A stretch of 42,226 nucleotides of DNA from Actinoplanes oryzae (GTDB lineage Bacteria; Actinomycetota; Actinomycetes; Mycobacteriales; Micromonosporaceae): positions 1 to 42,226 of the forward strand of contig NZ_JAUQWH010000075.1 of the NCBI RefSeq assembly GCF_030757795.1, given 5' to 3'. Below the pieces are notes generated by a model. That model ran no database searches and had not been told where the DNA came from. It worked only from the letters and a program-made list of their open reading frames with translations. A program made the position numbers and the translations under genes. This document shows positions 41,601 through 42,226 of this stretch, piece after piece (the first letter of the stretch is position 1; each line of letters starts with the position of its first letter).

Positions 41601-42226
41601 GCCCGCGTGTCGTGCAGCTGCTGCACCTGCCGGCTCAGGCTCTTGACCGTCGCGACCAGCGGGGCGGGATCGGACGGCGCGTCGAGCGGGGCCGCCGGGT
41701 CCAGATAGAACGGGCCGGGCACCACGGCCCGCAACTCCGGGTCGTGCGGGGCGACGAAGAATTCGTAGTACCGGACGTCCTCGGTCGTCTGCTCCGCATG
41801 GTCCCGGGTGCTCGTGACGGTGACCAGTCCCGTATTGCCCGACCAGGCGAGGCCGCCGGGCGCGAGGACGCGGGTGCCGGGCAGCTCCCGGGCCAGCTGG
41901 GCGGCGAACCCGTCCGTCTTGTCGAGGCCCGTGTTGCACGCCACGAGCACGATCGGCCGCCCTCGCCACTCGGGATCGGCCCGGATGAGCGCGGCCAGCT
42001 CGGCGGGGGTGACCGGGGCGGCGCCGGAGAAGATGACGTTCCGGTTGCCGTGGGCCTCGACCACGTACCGGTCCGTCAGGGCCGGCGGGTGCTGGGGCGG
42101 TCCCGAGATGCCGTGGCCCGGGAAGATCAGGCCGCCGCCCGGGACGCGCATCGGTGCCGGGGCGGACGCCGAGGCCTCGGCTGCGGCCGGCGGGTGCGGC
42201 TCGTCGTGGGCGAGCATCGTGACCGG
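38621..42226 (-). CDS. 3' part of giant repetitive protein with caspase-fold-like His/Cys domains
   Basis: This is a 5'-partial gene; at least 1198 residues are visible, counted from Met at 42217, which is probably internal. Two copies of a module (about 22-165 and 575-720) read PGGGL(I/V)FPG, then a strand ending in HGN, TPAE(L/V)AA, IRADPEWRGRPI and a strand ending VAC-x-TG, followed by FAA-LARELPGTR and APGG. His56/Cys94 and His613/Cys651 have the same 38-residue spacing, as in clan CD (caspase, CHAT, C80) peptidases. Long charged, helical, probably coiled-coil stretches follow each module, ending GPTRF. A third copy (about 1060-1150) is degenerate: Ala1091 replaces His and Pro1120 replaces Cys. 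The layout resembles giant actinobacterial proteins labelled 'lonely Cys'. No secretion signal is visible. The activity is unproven. Confidence 0.75.
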   Translation of the reverse strand, partial: PVTMLAHDEPHPPAAAEASASAPAPMRVPGGGLIFPGHGISGPPQHPPALTDRYVVEAHGNRNVIFSGAAPVTPAELAALIRADPEWRGRPIVLVACNTGLDKTDGFAAQLARELPGTRVLAPGGLAWSGNTGLVTVTSTRDHAEQTTEDVRYYEFFVAPHDPELRAVVPGPFYLDPAAPLDAPSDPAPLVATVKSLSRQVQQLHDTRARTMSDLQRIAAEDDGHRDAATELKRTANRLQDEVDAGLDPMWHRQSDARDAVDELLAFPPEDKTLTADVRARLREQQAAAQESIDAARATREAMLELWQAAGEAYDSADITRDMRTQAADLHTALELPWQALRATLPLSRQIAAHVPLTAAIRPGDSRDHLLSTSLRQAIETASQAYLVDNRMAAELHRYPGDLVQSVHLQQAEAQELLDTARRAEPAAVAALATARDRLAEADARLTTLEALINDVTGRLAATLMPAGPTRFSLPPATPAPPVLAGSSGYDAVATQVRGITGTGPGTAALRRIADATGTALRVHRTDGGTEVIRPVGTRARQLIEVTSGVDADGTTTYEPGPPGMVAHPAPEPPVTAPPPLHLPGGGLVFPGRNLHPRPLGDTPDRTPDRYHVIGHGNRDGMSSAGLPLTPAEVAAHIRADPEWRGRPILLVACRTGEDRENGFAARLARELPGTRIFAPGGIGWYSDAGSVIVADPRQPGGSLPAENRFHEFLADPGDPARLTVRPGPVYLGPATPLDTPADPAPAVRTIEGLDRSIQQIHDFWHAELADLRSLATGDDTLGERAGDLYATADDLDSEVEDDLNRVQRRLRIALREMSDEARERIRETETAVRDAIRDAEAERERIKPLWQTAVAASESAEGTAELRAVAAALHARLDRYWQLGQGIDGTSRDAVQAARDAATLPPGDDRDRLIATSFRDVFGATNDSADMHERMAAVLRQVEHNFTALAVAQRTRTADLITAAAGLETAAAEAHRAARARIAGAEAALTAIEKQAARHATLAAAGPTRFTLAPISPAPALLTTTTGALATMSRPATALITYDPQGRPRLGLSRPVPSYVEIPAGLALLGDGPGLDVARGHPSRPGEYVVFLAGGPADPERLAARINADPRSYGKDIVLVAPAGDVADRLAEQPGITAVVAPTRSAWLTPAGRLLSIGVDGAGARPGSWRRHVKGRAPVEYDGPELPGDRAEPDLAAAAS
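38621..42226 (-). repeat. 557-residue (1671-bp) protein-coding tandem repeat
   Basis: The catalytic-type His codons of copies one and two lie exactly 1671 bases apart (42052 and 40381). Similarity covers the His/Cys module, the helical region (DPAPLVATVKSLSRQVQQLHD compared with DPAPAVRTIEGLDRSIQQIHD, same spacing) and the GPTRF linker. The last copy is shorter and degenerate. Confidence 0.75.

Noticed and set aside
38621..42226. CRISPR or non-coding tandem array reading of the 1671-base repeat
   Set aside because: The repeat is protein-coding, long and diverged at DNA level, with no short identical repeats or spacers.
1..42226. Secondary-metabolite gene cluster
   Set aside because: No polyketide, peptide synthetase, terpene or RiPP core gene is present; the rhamnosidases are degradative glycosidases and not sugar-tailoring enzymes.

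Overview
The window is very GC-rich DNA with many GTG starts, 4-nt stop/start overlaps, several ECF sigma/anti-sigma pairs, a membrane Ser/Thr kinase and a large set of secreted glycoside hydrolases. This points to a filamentous or soil actinobacterium, most likely Micromonosporaceae (Actinoplanes-like). That assignment is inferred from gene content; no rRNA or other phylogenetic marker is present. I see no tRNA, rRNA, CRISPR array, complete insertion sequence or prophage.

Layout, left to right. (1) 1-8.4 kb: the 3' part of a membrane PAS-GGDEF-EAL c-di-GMP protein; a TetR regulator divergent from a TagG/TagH-type polysaccharide exporter with a perfect 17-bp palindrome between them; a secreted DUF1996-like protein; and a COG4315-type lipoprotein divergent from an ECF sigma/anti-sigma pair. 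(2) 8.4-20 kb: a translationally coupled four-gene operon of secreted glycosidases (GH78 rhamnosidase, two GH106-like enzymes, one GH127/DUF1680 beta-L-arabinofuranosidase-like enzyme with a LamG tail), preceded by LacI-type operator candidates. (3) 20-22 kb: a lower-GC, solitary DUF262-DUF1524 (GmrSD/SspE-like) putative defence nuclease beside a 21-bp-arm hairpin. (4) 22-29 kb: a receptor-type Ser/Thr kinase whose outer domain is a discoidin (F5/8C, CBM32-like) module, a coupled cysteine dioxygenase-rhodanese pair, a neprosin-like secreted protein, and two more ECF sigma modules. (5) 29-36.4 kb: a sugar ABC importer with the YtfQ-YtfR-YtfT-YjfF composition (binding protein, double ATPase, two different permeases) with a GH2 enzyme carrying two AbfB/CBM42 domains inserted between binding protein and ATPase. 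(6) 36.4-42.2 kb: two tandem paralogous unknown proteins downstream of the 3' part of a giant repetitive protein with two caspase-fold-like His/Cys domains and one degenerate copy.

How the genes fit together (inference). Regions 2 and 5 look like one plant-polysaccharide programme: extracellular removal of rhamnose and arabinofuranose from pectin or arabinogalactan-type glycans, then uptake of a furanose sugar. A similar 17-nt element, GAAACGAT-YCCG-nn-ACA, lies upstream of both the GH78 operon (8534) and the binding-protein gene (36353), suggesting co-control by a LacI-family regulator encoded elsewhere.

All three ECF sigma operons and the COG4315 lipoprotein gene are preceded by the same GAACC-N17-GT promoter pattern. 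For the lipoprotein and the first sigma gene the two promoters lie back to back. The most novel-looking region is the right edge, where a 557-residue repeat carries clan-CD-like H...C pairs and is followed by two paralogous small proteins, resembling a polymorphic-toxin or self-processing locus with accessory or immunity proteins.
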